DNA from: Streptomyces minutiscleroticus
GTDB lineage: Bacteria; Actinomycetota; Actinomycetes; Streptomycetales; Streptomycetaceae
DNA length: 64,000 nucleotides
Direction of reading: 5' to 3'
Assembly: GCF_014650875.1 (NCBI RefSeq)
Contig: NZ_BMVU01000022.1
Coordinates: 62,001 to 126,000, forward strand
A program made the position numbers and the translations under genes. Below the pieces are notes generated by a model. It ran no database searches, was not told the origin of the DNA, and worked only from the letters and a program-made list of their open reading frames with translations. Positions 49,286-57,353 of this stretch are shown piece by piece. Each line of letters opens with the position of its first letter. Within the stretch, counting starts at the first letter, position 1.

Positions 49286-50025
49286 TCGGCCGCCTGCCGG
49301 ATCACGTACCCGAAGCCGCGCACGGTGTGGATCAGCGGCGGCCTGCCCGCACCGCCCGCATCGTCCGCACCGCCCGCGCCGGTCTCGTCGAGCTTGCGGC
49401 GCAGCCGGCTCACGGCCAGCTCCACGACGTTGGAGCGGCCGCCGAAGCCGTACTCCCACACGTGGTCGAGGATCTGCGCCTTGGTGAGCACGGTCGGCGA
49501 CTTGCGCATCAGGTAGCGCAGCACCTCGTACTCGGTCGGGGTGAGCGTCAGCGGGCTCCCGCCGCGCCGCACCTCCCGGGTGTCCTCGTCCATCGTCAGG
49601 TCCGCCACCCGCAGCACCGACCGCTGGAAGGAGGGCCCGGCGCTGCGCCGCAGCACCGTCCGCAGCCGCGCCATCAGCTCCTCCACGGCGAACGGCTTGA
49701 CCAGGTAGTCGTCGCCGCCCCGGGTCAGCCCCGCCACCCGGTCGGCGACGCCGTCGCGCGCGGTGAGGAACACCACCGGCACCATCGTCCCCGAACGCCG
49801 CAGCCGGTCCAGGACGCCGAAGCCGTCCACGTCGGGCAGCATCAGGTCGAGCACCACGATGTCGGGACGGAACCCGGCGGCCTTCCGCAGCGCCTCCTCG
49901 CCGGAGTTCGCGGTGACCGCCTCCCAGCCCTCGTAGCGGGCGACCGTCGCGACGAGGTCGGCGATGGGCGGGTCGTCGTCCACGACGAGCAGGCGTACTT
50001 TTTCCACCCGTTCATAGTGCTGCAC
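49282..50025 (-). CDS. OmpR/PhoB-family response regulator
   Basis: A 247-residue regulator. The receiver domain (RLLVVDDDPPIADLVATVARYEGW, phospho-acceptor D60 in VLDLMLPD, LTARDG, KPFAVEEL) is followed by a winged-helix trans_reg_C domain (LTLTPTEYEVLRYLMRKSPTVLTKAQILDHVWEYGFGGRSNVVELAVSRLRRKLD, IHTVRGFGYVI). An Ala/Gly insertion (GAGGADDAGGAGRPP) lengthens the wing. The GTG at 50025 is used; a GTG at 50007 (VEKVRLLVVDDD) is another candidate. The 134 bp to the divergent ferric-reductase-like gene contain the likely shared promoter. Confidence 0.93.
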   Translation of the reverse strand: MQHYERVEKVRLLVVDDDPPIADLVATVARYEGWEAVTANSGEEALRKAAGFRPDIVVLDLMLPDVDGFGVLDRLRRSGTMVPVVFLTARDGVADRVAGLTRGGDDYLVKPFAVEELMARLRTVLRRSAGPSFQRSVLRVADLTMDEDTREVRRGGSPLTLTPTEYEVLRYLMRKSPTVLTKAQILDHVWEYGFGGRSNVVELAVSRLRRKLDETGAGGADDAGGAGRPPLIHTVRGFGYVIRQAAE

Positions 50026-50159
50026 GCGCTCGCGCGGGCCGCCTCCCGGCCGCCCTCCGTGGCCACATCGATAACCACTTGAAAGTTCTACGACAGCAGA
50101 TCGACAGGTTCCGCCGGAGAAGCTTGGTCCCCCCGGACCCGATCGAGGAGCTGCCGCCC

Positions 50160-51497
50160 GTGACGACCGTCCAATCGCCCCCCGCGCCCCCCACGGCGAT
50201 ACGCCCGAGGGTGGTGGCCCGCACGGGTCTGTACGCCGTGCCGGCCGCGAACGCGGCCGTGGTGACCTTCTTCTTCGTACAGGCCGGGTTCGGCTCCAAC
50301 GCCCTCATCGTGCTGGGCCGGCTGACCGGGCTCTACGGCGCGCTGCTGATGGCCTTCCAGCTGCTGCTGGTGGCCCGGCTGCCGTGGCTCGACCGCCGCA
50401 TCGGCATGGACCGGCTGACCTCCTGGCACCGCTGGGTCGGCTTCGGCCTGCTGTGGACGCTGCTGGGCCACGCGGTGTTCATCGCCTTCGGCTACGCCGA
50501 GCTGTCCTCGATGGACCCGGTGAACCAGATCGTGGACCTCGCCGGGACCGTGGAGGGCGTGCTGCGCGCGGTCGTCGCGTTCTTCCTGATCCTGGCCGTC
50601 GGCGCCGTCTCGGCCCGCTTCGCCCGCCGCCGCCTCGCCTACGAGACCTGGCACTTCATCCACCTGTACACCTACGTCGCGGTCGTGCTGGCCTTCACCC
50701 ACCAGGTCGCGGTGGGCACCACCTTCACCGCCTCGTCCGCGGCCACCGCGTACTGGTACGCCCTGTGGGGCGTCGCGCTCGGCGCCTTGCTCGCGGGCCG
50801 GGTGGCGCTGCCGCTGTGGCGGAACCTGCGCCACCAACTGCGCGTCAGCGCCGTCGTCCCCGAGTCCGACACCGTCGTCTCCGTCTACGTCACCGGCCGC
50901 GACCTGGACCGGCTGCCGGCCCGCGCGGGCCAGTTCTTCCTGTGGCGCTTCCTCACCCGGGACCGCTGGTGGAAGGCCAACCCGTTCTCGCTGTCGGCCG
51001 CGCCCGACGGCCGCACGCTGCGGCTCACCGCCAAGACGGCCGGTGACGCCACCGCCGCGCTGCGGCACCTGAAGGCGGGCACCCGGGTGTTCGCCGAGGG
51101 CCCGTACGGCGCCTTCACCGCCCTGCACCGCACGCGCCCCGAGGCCCTGCTCATCGCCGGCGGCGTGGGCGTCACCCCGATCCGGGCCCTGCTGGAGGAG
51201 CTGCACGGCCACGCGGTCGTCATCTACCGGGTCGGGGCGGACCGGGACGCGGTCCTCTACGACGAACTGCGCGAACTCGCCCACGCCAAGGGTGCCGAGC
51301 TGCACCTGGTGACCGGGCCCGCCGTACCGGACCGGCTGGCCCCCGCGGAACTCGCGCGGCTCGTGCCCGACGTGGCCGACCGGGACGTCTTCGTGTGCGG
51401 GCCGCCCGGCATGACGACCGCGGTGCTCGGCAGCCTGCGCGAGCTGGGCGTGCCCAAGCAGCAGATCCACTTCGAGCGCTTCAGCCTGGCGGGATGA
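50160..51497 (+). CDS. Ferric-reductase-like transmembrane flavocytochrome
   Basis: A 445-residue protein. Six membrane helices carry conserved histidines for two b hemes: H in LTSWHRWVGFGLLWTLLGHAVF, WHFIHLYTYVAVVLAFTHQV. They are followed by an FAD/NAD(P)H-binding FNR domain (NPFSLSAAPDG, FAEGPYGAF, LLIAGGVGVTPIRALL, FVCGPPGMTTAVL). This is the Fre/NOX-type domain order. The GTG at 50160 has GAGGAG 9 bases upstream; a TTG at 50079 is in frame but weak. In the operon with an FMN-binding protein and ApbE it forms a transmembrane electron-transfer chain from cytosolic NAD(P)H to a flavinylated extracytoplasmic protein. Iron reduction or a stress response is possible. Confidence 0.93.
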   Translation: MTTVQSPPAPPTAIRPRVVARTGLYAVPAANAAVVTFFFVQAGFGSNALIVLGRLTGLYGALLMAFQLLLVARLPWLDRRIGMDRLTSWHRWVGFGLLWTLLGHAVFIAFGYAELSSMDPVNQIVDLAGTVEGVLRAVVAFFLILAVGAVSARFARRRLAYETWHFIHLYTYVAVVLAFTHQVAVGTTFTASSAATAYWYALWGVALGALLAGRVALPLWRNLRHQLRVSAVVPESDTVVSVYVTGRDLDRLPARAGQFFLWRFLTRDRWWKANPFSLSAAPDGRTLRLTAKTAGDATAALRHLKAGTRVFAEGPYGAFTALHRTRPEALLIAGGVGVTPIRALLEELHGHAVVIYRVGADRDAVLYDELRELAHAKGAELHLVTGPAVPDRLAPAELARLVPDVADRDVFVCGPPGMTTAVLGSLRELGVPKQQIHFERFSLAG

Positions 51498-51507
51498 GGA
51501 AGACACG

Positions 51508-51933
51508 ATGAAGCGAGCACTGCCCGTCCTGATCCTGACCGTCGCGGGCCTGGTCCCGCTGTGGCGCTACGAGCCGTCGGCCGGCACGGCCGCCACGGCG
51601 CAGCCGGCCGCACCGGCCCCCGCACCGTCGCCGACGTCGTCTTCAGGGGCTTCCTCGTCCTCGGGCGACGCCCCGCGGACCGTGCAGGGCACCGCCGTCG
51701 ACACCGAGAAGGGCACCGTGCAGGTGGAGGTGGTCTTCGAGGGCGACCGGATCGGTTCGGTGCGGATGCTCCAGCAGCCGAACCACCCGCAGACCACGGC
51801 CGCGGTGCCGACCCTGATCGAGGAGACCCTCCAGGCGCAGAGCGCCGACATCGACACGGTGTCGGGCGCCACGATCACCAGCGAGGGGTACAGGGAGTCC
51901 CTCCAGGCCGCCCTCGACGCGAAGGGCGCCTGA
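51508..51933 (+). CDS. Extracytoplasmic FMN-binding domain protein (ApbE substrate)
   Basis: A 141-residue protein. An N-terminal signal or anchor helix (MKRALPVLILTVAGLVPLW) is followed by a Ser/Pro/Ala-rich linker (to about residue 55) and a single FMN-binding domain (VQGTAVDTEKGTVQVEVVFEGDRIGSVRML). The motif DTVSGATITSEGY near the C-terminus matches the flavinylation consensus in which a Thr or Ser after GA-T is covalently bonded to FMN through phosphodiester by ApbE. An ApbE gene follows one base after the stop. It should receive electrons from the upstream flavocytochrome and pass them to an external acceptor that is not identified. Confidence 0.93.
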   Translation: MKRALPVLILTVAGLVPLWRYEPSAGTAATAQPAAPAPAPSPTSSSGASSSSGDAPRTVQGTAVDTEKGTVQVEVVFEGDRIGSVRMLQQPNHPQTTAAVPTLIEETLQAQSADIDTVSGATITSEGYRESLQAALDAKGA

Positions 51934-51934
51934 G

Positions 51935-52684
51935 GTGCGGCGCGTCGAGCACGTCATGGGCTTCCCGGTGTCGCTGCGGATCGACGACGCCGGTCCTCCC
52001 GCGCGGGTCGCGGACGCCGTGGACGCCGTGTTCGCCTGGCTGCACGAGACCGACGCGCGCTTCAGCCCCTTCAAGGCGGACAGCGAGGTGTCCCGGCTGG
52101 ACCGGGGCGAGCTGCCGGCCGACGGGATCAGCGCGGACCTGCGGGAGGTCCTCGATCTGTGCGAGCACTACCGCGTCGCCACGGGGGGCGCCTTCGACGT
52201 GCGCCTGCCCGGCCGCGGCCTCGACCCCTGCGCGGTGGTGAAGGGCTGGTCGGTGCAGCGGGCCGCGCACCTGCTGACGGCGGCCGGGCTGCGGCGCTTC
52301 TGCCTCAACGCCGGCGGCGACGTGGTCGCCGCCGGCGGCCCCTGGCGCGTCGGGGTGCGCCACCCCGACCACGCCGACCGGCTGTGCACGGTCCTGGACC
52401 TCACCGACGGCGCCGTGGCGACCTCCGCGCGCTACGAGCGCGGCGACCACATCGTCGACGGCCGGACCGGCCGACCTGCCGCCGAACTGCTCAGCGTCAC
52501 CGTCGTGGCCCCCACCCTGACCGAGGCCGACGCGGTCGCCACGGCGGCGTTCGCCCTGGGCGCGGAGGGCGTCGGGTGGGCCGCCGGACGACGGGGCTGC
52601 GAGGTGTTCGCCGTGGACGCCGGACGGCGGGTGCTGCGCACCCCGGGGTTCCCCGGCACGGGGGAGCGGCCGGCGGCGGCCTGA
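51935..52684 (+). CDS. apbE: FAD:protein FMN transferase
   Basis: A 249-residue ApbE-family enzyme that transfers FMN from FAD to a Thr/Ser of target proteins. Landmarks: RRVEHVMGFPVSLRIDD, ARFSPFKADSEVSRLDRGEL, GGAFDVRLPGRGLDPCAVVKGWSVQRAAHLL, LNAGGDVVAAGGPWRVGVRHP and VATSARYERGDHIVDGRTGRPAAELLSVTVVAPTLTEADAVATAAFALG (Mg/FAD-binding pieces). There is no signal peptide, unlike E. coli ApbE, so either the flavinylation happens inside the cell or export is by another route. Its GTG is one base after the FMN-binding gene stop. This makes the three-gene set complete. Confidence 0.94.
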   Translation: MRRVEHVMGFPVSLRIDDAGPPARVADAVDAVFAWLHETDARFSPFKADSEVSRLDRGELPADGISADLREVLDLCEHYRVATGGAFDVRLPGRGLDPCAVVKGWSVQRAAHLLTAAGLRRFCLNAGGDVVAAGGPWRVGVRHPDHADRLCTVLDLTDGAVATSARYERGDHIVDGRTGRPAAELLSVTVVAPTLTEADAVATAAFALGAEGVGWAAGRRGCEVFAVDAGRRVLRTPGFPGTGERPAAA

Positions 52685-53102
52685 CCGGCGGCCCCGCCCG
52701 CCCCGGCGTGCGACACACGCCCGCCCGCCCCGGCGGGCGACACACCGTGGGAGCCGTCCACAGCGTCCCGCGAGTCCCTGGGTGCACGGTCCCGAAACCG
52801 TTGCGCACACAGGGGAGGTGGCGGTGTGCGCGGGGCCGTCGGCTTCGCCGTGCTCGCGGTGGTCGTCCCGGTCCGGATCGCCCGGGGCGGGGGCCCGGAC
52901 CGCAAGCGGCTGGCCCGCATGCGGGACGCCCTGGGGCCGGACGGCACCGAGGGCGGGCACCGGTCCACGGGGAAGGAGCGACCCACGGCGCGACTTTGCC
53001 TTCTCTTTACAACCCGGTCGGCCGCCGCCTCGTCTCTCCGCTCGATCCATGACCCGGCGCGCCGCGTGCACGGCGGGCCGACCTACGGAAGAGAGCGACC
53101 TC
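52685..53102. other. 418 bp gap between apbE and the sortase pair
   Basis: I see no supported gene. An open frame starting at GTG 52826 has no stop before the sortase gene and no family-like content. A short hydrophobic run in it (GAVGFAVLAVVVPV) is probably chance. The region near 53005 is comparatively AT-rich (GACTTTGCCTTCTCTTTAC) and is the likely promoter of the next operon. GGAAGAG precedes the ATG at 53103. Confidence 0.5.
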
Positions 53103-53477
53103 ATGCGCCGTACCGTTCTTGGCACCATGGCCCTGGCGGCCACCGCCGTCCTGGCGGGTGCCCTGCCCGCCTCCGCCGACGACGCGACCCCCGTCCCCGC
53201 GACCCGGCCGGACGCCACCGTCGCCCCGACGCCCGTTCCCGGGGAGGGGACCGAGGCGCCGTCCGAGGACTCCCCGGAGCCGGCCGCGCCGACCGAGGCG
53301 CCCGCCGAAGGCCAGGTCTCCACCGTTCCGAAGGGCGCGCCCGACACCGGCGCGACGGCGCCGGCCCCGGAGTCGGCGCCCGGCACCGGACTGGTCGGCG
53401 CGGGCGCCGCCGCGGTGCTCGCCGCGGGCGGCGCGGCCGTGTACGCCAGGGGCCGCCGCCGGGCGCCCCGGGCATGA
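53103..53477 (+). CDS. Sortase-anchored surface protein with PDTG-type sorting signal
   Basis: A 124-residue secreted protein. The signal peptide MRRTVLGTMALAATAVLAGALPASADD is followed by an unstructured Pro/Ala/Thr/Glu-rich stalk (about 30-75). The cell-wall sorting signal is VPKGAPDTGA, a hydrophobic segment LVGAGAAAVLAAGGAAVYA and a basic tail RGRRRAPRA. It resembles small Streptomyces exported proteins with P-K-G-x-x-D-T-G-type signals. Its stop overlaps the sortase start (ATGA), so the two form an enzyme-substrate pair. Its role is unknown. The small size and lack of a globular domain suggest a spacer or stalk protein. Confidence 0.82.
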   Translation: MRRTVLGTMALAATAVLAGALPASADDATPVPATRPDATVAPTPVPGEGTEAPSEDSPEPAAPTEAPAEGQVSTVPKGAPDTGATAPAPESAPGTGLVGAGAAAVLAAGGAAVYARGRRRAPRA

Positions 53478-54085
53478 CCCCGCTCTCCAGGCGCGCCTTC
53501 GCCACCGCGGCGGCGGCCTCGCTGCTCGCGGGCTGCGCCGGTGCCCCGCCCCGCCGGACCGCGGACGCGGACACCGGAAGCACGCCGGAGCCCCCGCGGG
53601 CCCCCGCGGGGACGGTGCGCCCTCTCGGGCGGTCGGTCCCGGTGCGGCTGCGGATCCCGGCCATCGGGGTCGACACCCCGGTCCTGCGGCTGGGGCTGGA
53701 GCCGGACGGCACCGTGCAGGTCCCTCCCGTCACGGCGCACGACCGCGCGGGCTGGTACCGGCACTCGCCGACGCCGGGCCGGACCGGCCCCTCGGTCGTC
53801 CTCGGCCACGTCACGGTCGGCGCCTACGGGGACGGAGTCTTCCGCCACCTCGCGCGGCTGCGCCGCGGCGACCGGGTCGTGGTGCGCCTGGAGAACGGCA
53901 CGGCGGCGGAGTTCGCCGTCACCGCCGTGCGGACGGTCGCGCGGGCGCGGTTCCCCACTGAGGACGTCTACGGGGACGTGAACCGCCCGGAGCTGCGGCT
54001 CGTCACGTGCGGCGGCCCCCGCGAGGGCGACGGCTACCGCGACAACGTGATCGTCTTCGCCGCGCTGCGCCCCGCGCCCCCCTGA
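53474..54085 (+). CDS. Class F sortase (lipoprotein, Tat-type signal)
   Basis: A 203-residue sortase. The N-terminus SRRAFATAAAASLLAGCAGA has a twin-arginine motif and a lipobox cysteine. It would thus be a Tat-exported lipoprotein, unlike the usual membrane-anchored sortases. The catalytic domain has VRLRIPAIGVDTPVLRLGLEPDGTVQVP, the histidine in VVLGHVTVG, the cysteine in LRLVTCGGPREG and the arginine in YRDNVIVFA. Class F sortases are widespread in actinobacteria. The ATGA overlap with the PDTG-bearing protein implies that this protein is its natural substrate. Confidence 0.9.
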   Translation: MTPLSRRAFATAAAASLLAGCAGAPPRRTADADTGSTPEPPRAPAGTVRPLGRSVPVRLRIPAIGVDTPVLRLGLEPDGTVQVPPVTAHDRAGWYRHSPTPGRTGPSVVLGHVTVGAYGDGVFRHLARLRRGDRVVVRLENGTAAEFAVTAVRTVARARFPTEDVYGDVNRPELRLVTCGGPREGDGYRDNVIVFAALRPAPP

Positions 54086-54209
54086 CCCGCCCGTACGGAC
54101 GAGACGCCGGGCCCGCGGAACGTCCGCCGACGGCCCGGCGTCCTTCCCCACGCGTGCCGTACCGGTGCCACCGAGTGCCGTACGGGCACCGCCACGACCA
54201 TGGAGAACG

Positions 54210-54701
54210 TTGAAACGGTCCCGCGACAAGGCAGCCTCCGAGCTGTTCGCCGTCCTCTACCCGCGCCTCGCCGGCTGGTGCCGCCGCCTCGTCGACGACG
54301 ACGGGACGGCCCACGAGATCGCCTCGGAGGCGTTCACCCGGCTCTGGGCCCGCTGGACGTCGGTGGAGGAGCCCCGCGGCTTCCTCTACGTCACGGCGGC
54401 CAACCTCGTGCGGGACCACTGGCGCAAGCTGGAGCGCGAGCGCAGAGCCGTGCGCCGCGCCACCACGGAGGCCGCCGTCAGCCCCCACGCCGAACCGGCC
54501 GACCCGTCGGTGCGCCTGCTCGTGCAGTCGCTCCCGGAACGGCTGCGCGTCCCGATCCTGCTGCACTATTACGCAGACATGCCGATCCGGGAGGTGTCCG
54601 CACTGACCGGGCGCAAGGAAGGAACCGTCAAGGCCGACCTCCACGCGGCCCGGGAACTGCTCCGCGTCCATCTGAGGAGGAGCCTTGACCACACGCTTTG
54701 A
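54210..54701 (+). CDS. Sigma-70 family (ECF-type) RNA polymerase sigma factor
   Basis: A 163-residue ECF-type sigma factor. Region 2 spans LFAVLYPRLAGWCRRLVDDDGTAHEIASEAFTRLWARWTSVEEPRGFLYVTAANLVRDHWR. Region 4 spans RLLVQSLPERLRVPILLHYYADMPIREVSALTGRKEGTVKADLHAARELLRVHL, with the usual helix-turn-helix. The first codon is a TTG at 54210, with GGAGA a few bases before it; no better start exists in frame within the preceding 40 bases. The stop overlaps the start of the following membrane protein gene, which is the expected place for an anti-sigma factor. The promoter target is unknown. Confidence 0.9.
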   Translation: MKRSRDKAASELFAVLYPRLAGWCRRLVDDDGTAHEIASEAFTRLWARWTSVEEPRGFLYVTAANLVRDHWRKLERERRAVRRATTEAAVSPHAEPADPSVRLLVQSLPERLRVPILLHYYADMPIREVSALTGRKEGTVKADLHAARELLRVHLRRSLDHTL

Positions 54702-55185
54702 CGACGACCCGGAGTCCGGTCCGGACGACCCCCTCGCGGTGCTCCTGAGGCCCCCCGCCGACCGCCTCGGCCCGCCGCCCGGCCGGTACGAGGCGATCCG
54801 CCGCGCCGCGGCCCGCAGGCGGCTGCGCCGCGCCGCCGCCGGGGCCGGTCTGACCTGCGCCGTCGCGGCCCTCATCGCGCTGCCGGTCCACCTGACGGCG
54901 TCTCAGGGGACCGTGTCGCCGTCGGTTCCCCTCGCGCCGCCGCCGGTGACCGGCTCCACGGCGCCCGCCGCGCCGTCGTCGCCTCCCGCCCCGTCGGGGT
55001 CCGCCACCCGGCCCGCGGAGCCCACCCCTTCGGAGGCGCCCGAGTCCGCCGGCACCGAAGCCACCGGTGCGCCTCCGGACGGCCGGTCCGAGGGTCCGGA
55101 CGGCCGGACCGTGCCCACGCCCCTCCCGCCGGAGACGCCGACGGTGGCTCCGGCCGAGCCGCCGGCGGACGGGAACGGCCCCTGA
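54685..55185 (+). CDS. Single-pass membrane protein, putative anti-sigma partner
   Basis: A 166-residue protein overlapping the sigma gene by 17 bp (TTG start after GAGGAG). The N-terminal cytoplasmic part (residues about 1-50: TRFDDDPESGPDDPLAVLLRPPADRLGPPPGRYEAIRRAAARRR) precedes one transmembrane helix (AGAGLTCAVAALIALPVHL) and a 100-residue Pro/Ser/Thr-rich extracytoplasmic tail. It has no zinc-finger anti-sigma motif. The overlap, the topology and the cytoplasmic domain in front of the helix suggest an anti-sigma or signal-relay role; this is an inference. The extracellular tail looks like a sensor stalk or wall-spanning linker. Confidence 0.7.
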   Translation: MTTRFDDDPESGPDDPLAVLLRPPADRLGPPPGRYEAIRRAAARRRLRRAAAGAGLTCAVAALIALPVHLTASQGTVSPSVPLAPPPVTGSTAPAAPSSPPAPSGSATRPAEPTPSEAPESAGTEATGAPPDGRSEGPDGRTVPTPLPPETPTVAPAEPPADGNGP

Positions 55186-55314
55186 GGCGCGGCCCGCCGG
55201 CCTCTCCCGGCCGGCGATCAGGCGGGATCCGTCCGATCAGGCCGGACCGGGCAACCGGTGCGGACGCGGGTGCGGGCCGGGCATCCATCGCGGACGCGGG
55301 CCGGGGGCCGGGCG

Positions 55315-56223
55315 TCACGTCCGCGCGACCGCGTCCGCGCTCTCCCGCAGGGCCTCCACGGTGGCCCGGATCGAGGGGCGGCGGTCGGCGTCCTCGCGCC
55401 AGACCGCGTACACATGACGCCTCATCGCGTGGCGGACGGGCCGGAAGACCACGCCTTCGGGGACCGGGTCGCGGCCCAGCCGGGGCGCGACGGCCACCCC
55501 GAGCCCGGCCGCGACCAGGCAGAGCTGTGTGTGGTGCTCCTCCGCCGTGTGCGCGATCACCGGCTCGATGCCCTTGCCGCGCAGGGTGAACACCAGCCAG
55601 TCGTGGCAGAACTCGCCCTCGGCCCAGGTGATCCACTGCTCTGCGGCGAAGTCCTCCAGGTCCACCGGCCCCCGGGCGGCGAGCGGATGGCCGGCCGGCA
55701 GCGCCACCTCGGCGGGGTCGTCCAGCAGATGCGCCTTGGCGAGGCCGCTGGGCAGCGGCAGCGGCCGGTTGTACCAGTCGATGACGACGGCGAGGTCGGC
55801 GTCGCCGCGCACGACACGGCGCACGGCGGCGTCCGGGTCGGTCTCCCTCAGCCGGGGCTGCAACTGCGGGTGCCGCTGCCGCAGCAGGCGCAGGGCCGCC
55901 GGGAAGAGCCCGCGGGCGGCGGTCGCGAAGGCGTCGCACCGCACCTCGCCCACGGCCTGGCCGCGGTGCGCCTCCAGCTCCGACTCGGCGAGTTCGAGCT
56001 GGGAGATGACCCGGCCCGCGTGCCCGGCCAGCAGGCGGCCCGCGTCGGTCAGCCGCACCCCGCGCCCGTTCCTCGCCAGCAGCTGTTGTCCGGTCTCCCG
56101 CTCCAGCTTCGCCAGCTGCTGGGAGACGGCGGAGGTGGTCACGTGCAGGCCGGCGGCGGCCCCGCTCACCGAGCCGTGCCGGGCGACGGCGTGCAGGATG
56201 CGCAGGCGCTCCAGGTTCAACAT
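55315..56223 (-). CDS. LysR family transcriptional regulator
   Basis: A 302-residue LysR-type protein, complete. The helix-turn-helix LNLERLRILHAVARHGSVSGAAAGLHVTTSAVSQQLAKLERETGQQLLARNGRGVRLTDAGRLLAGHA (1-70) is typical. The effector domain follows (GEVRCDAFATAARGLFPAALRLLRQRHPQLQPRLRETDPDAAVRRVVRGDADLAVVIDW, LPAGHPLAARGPVDLEDFAAEQWI). The ATG at 56223 is used. It is divergent from the EamA transporter with 47 bp between the starts, the standard LysR-target arrangement. It probably activates that transporter in response to a small ligand, perhaps the exported compound. Confidence 0.93.
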   Translation of the reverse strand: MLNLERLRILHAVARHGSVSGAAAGLHVTTSAVSQQLAKLERETGQQLLARNGRGVRLTDAGRLLAGHAGRVISQLELAESELEAHRGQAVGEVRCDAFATAARGLFPAALRLLRQRHPQLQPRLRETDPDAAVRRVVRGDADLAVVIDWYNRPLPLPSGLAKAHLLDDPAEVALPAGHPLAARGPVDLEDFAAEQWITWAEGEFCHDWLVFTLRGKGIEPVIAHTAEEHHTQLCLVAAGLGVAVAPRLGRDPVPEGVVFRPVRHAMRRHVYAVWREDADRRPSIRATVEALRESADAVART

Positions 56224-56270
56224 GTAAGCGATACTACGCACTGTTCTGTAGAAAGACTCGCTTGTGCTAA

Positions 56271-57353
56271 ATGATGGCTTCGCGTCATCGTTACGGCATG
56301 AAGACCCCGACCGTCACACCGACCACCTCGGCCGCAGTGTCCCCGGCCGCCCCCGCGAAGGCCCCCGCCGCCCTCGCACCGTCCGCTCCGCCCGGTGCCC
56401 CCGCGGCGTCCCCGCCCGCCGGCGGGCCGCGCCTCGACTGGCGGCTGAAGTTCGCGGCGCTCGCGCTGATCTGGGGCTTCTCCTTCCTGTTCATCAAGGT
56501 CGGCACGGAAGGGTTCGCGCCGCTGCACGTGACGCTCGGGCGGATGGTGTTCGGCACGCTCGTGCTCGCGGTCGTGCTCCTCGTCAAGCGCGAACGGCTG
56601 CCGCGGGGCGGCCGGCACTGGGCCCACCTCGCCGTCGCGGCCTTCCTGCTGAACGCCCTGCCCTTCACACTCTTCGCGTACGCGGAACTGTCGATCAGCT
56701 CCACGCTGGCCGGCATCATGAACGCCACCACACCGCTGTGGGCGATGGTGCTGTCCCTCGGGGCCCTCTCGGACGACCGCCCGACGCGGCGGCGCGTGGC
56801 CGGCCTCGGCCTCGGCTTCCTCGGAGTGCTGACCGTGCTGGGGGCCTGGCAGGGCTTCGACGGCATCGACCCGGCGGGCGCCGCGATGGCACTGGTGGCG
56901 AGCGCCAGCTACGCGGTCGGCTGGGCCTACGTCCGGCGCTTCCTGACCTCCGCCGGCACCGGGGCGTCCCACCTCGGCCTCTCCACCGCGCAGCTGCTGC
57001 TGGGCACGGTGCAACTGGCGGTCGTCACACCGTTGTTCGCGGGCGTGCCGTCCGGCCTGCCCGTGCTGCCGCTGCTGTCGGTCGTGGCGCTCGGCGCGCT
57101 CGGCACGGGCGCCGCCTTCCTCGTCCAGTACGGGCTGGTCGCCGAGGTCGGCCCGACCACGGCGACGATGGTCACGTACTTCGTCCCGGTCATCGCCGCC
57201 GCGGCCGGGGTCGCGCTGCTCGGCGAGCACCTGGGCTGGAACGTCCCGGCGGGCGCGCTGATCGTGCTGGCCGGAGCGGCCCTCACCCAGTCCCGGCCGC
57301 GCGCGGCCGGGACCCCGCGGACGCCGCGGACCGCACGGCGGCTCAGGGCTTGA
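56271..57353 (+). CDS. EamA-family (DMT superfamily) transporter
   Basis: A 360-residue membrane protein. After a 55-residue Pro/Ala-rich N-terminus come ten membrane helices with two EamA repeats. The first is around IWGFSFLFIKVGTEGFAPLHVTLGRMVFGTLV. The second starts near DPAGAAMALVASASYAVGWAYVRR and ends PTTATMVTYFVPVIAAAAGVALLGEHLGWNVPAGALIVLAGAALTQ. Family members export metabolites or amino acids. Three in-frame ATGs (56271, 56274, 56298) compete, none with a clear ribosome-binding site, so it may be translated from a leaderless mRNA. The C-terminus overlaps the convergent methyltransferase gene by 11 bp. Confidence 0.93.
   Translation: MMASRHRYGMKTPTVTPTTSAAVSPAAPAKAPAALAPSAPPGAPAASPPAGGPRLDWRLKFAALALIWGFSFLFIKVGTEGFAPLHVTLGRMVFGTLVLAVVLLVKRERLPRGGRHWAHLAVAAFLLNALPFTLFAYAELSISSTLAGIMNATTPLWAMVLSLGALSDDRPTRRRVAGLGLGFLGVLTVLGAWQGFDGIDPAGAAMALVASASYAVGWAYVRRFLTSAGTGASHLGLSTAQLLLGTVQLAVVTPLFAGVPSGLPVLPLLSVVALGALGTGAAFLVQYGLVAEVGPTTATMVTYFVPVIAAAAGVALLGEHLGWNVPAGALIVLAGAALTQSRPRAAGTPRTPRTARRLRA

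Noticed and set aside
52826..53473. Gene starting at GTG 52826
   Set aside because: The frame has no stop until it enters the sortase gene and no conserved content; the sortase start at 53474 has a twin-arginine lipoprotein signal.
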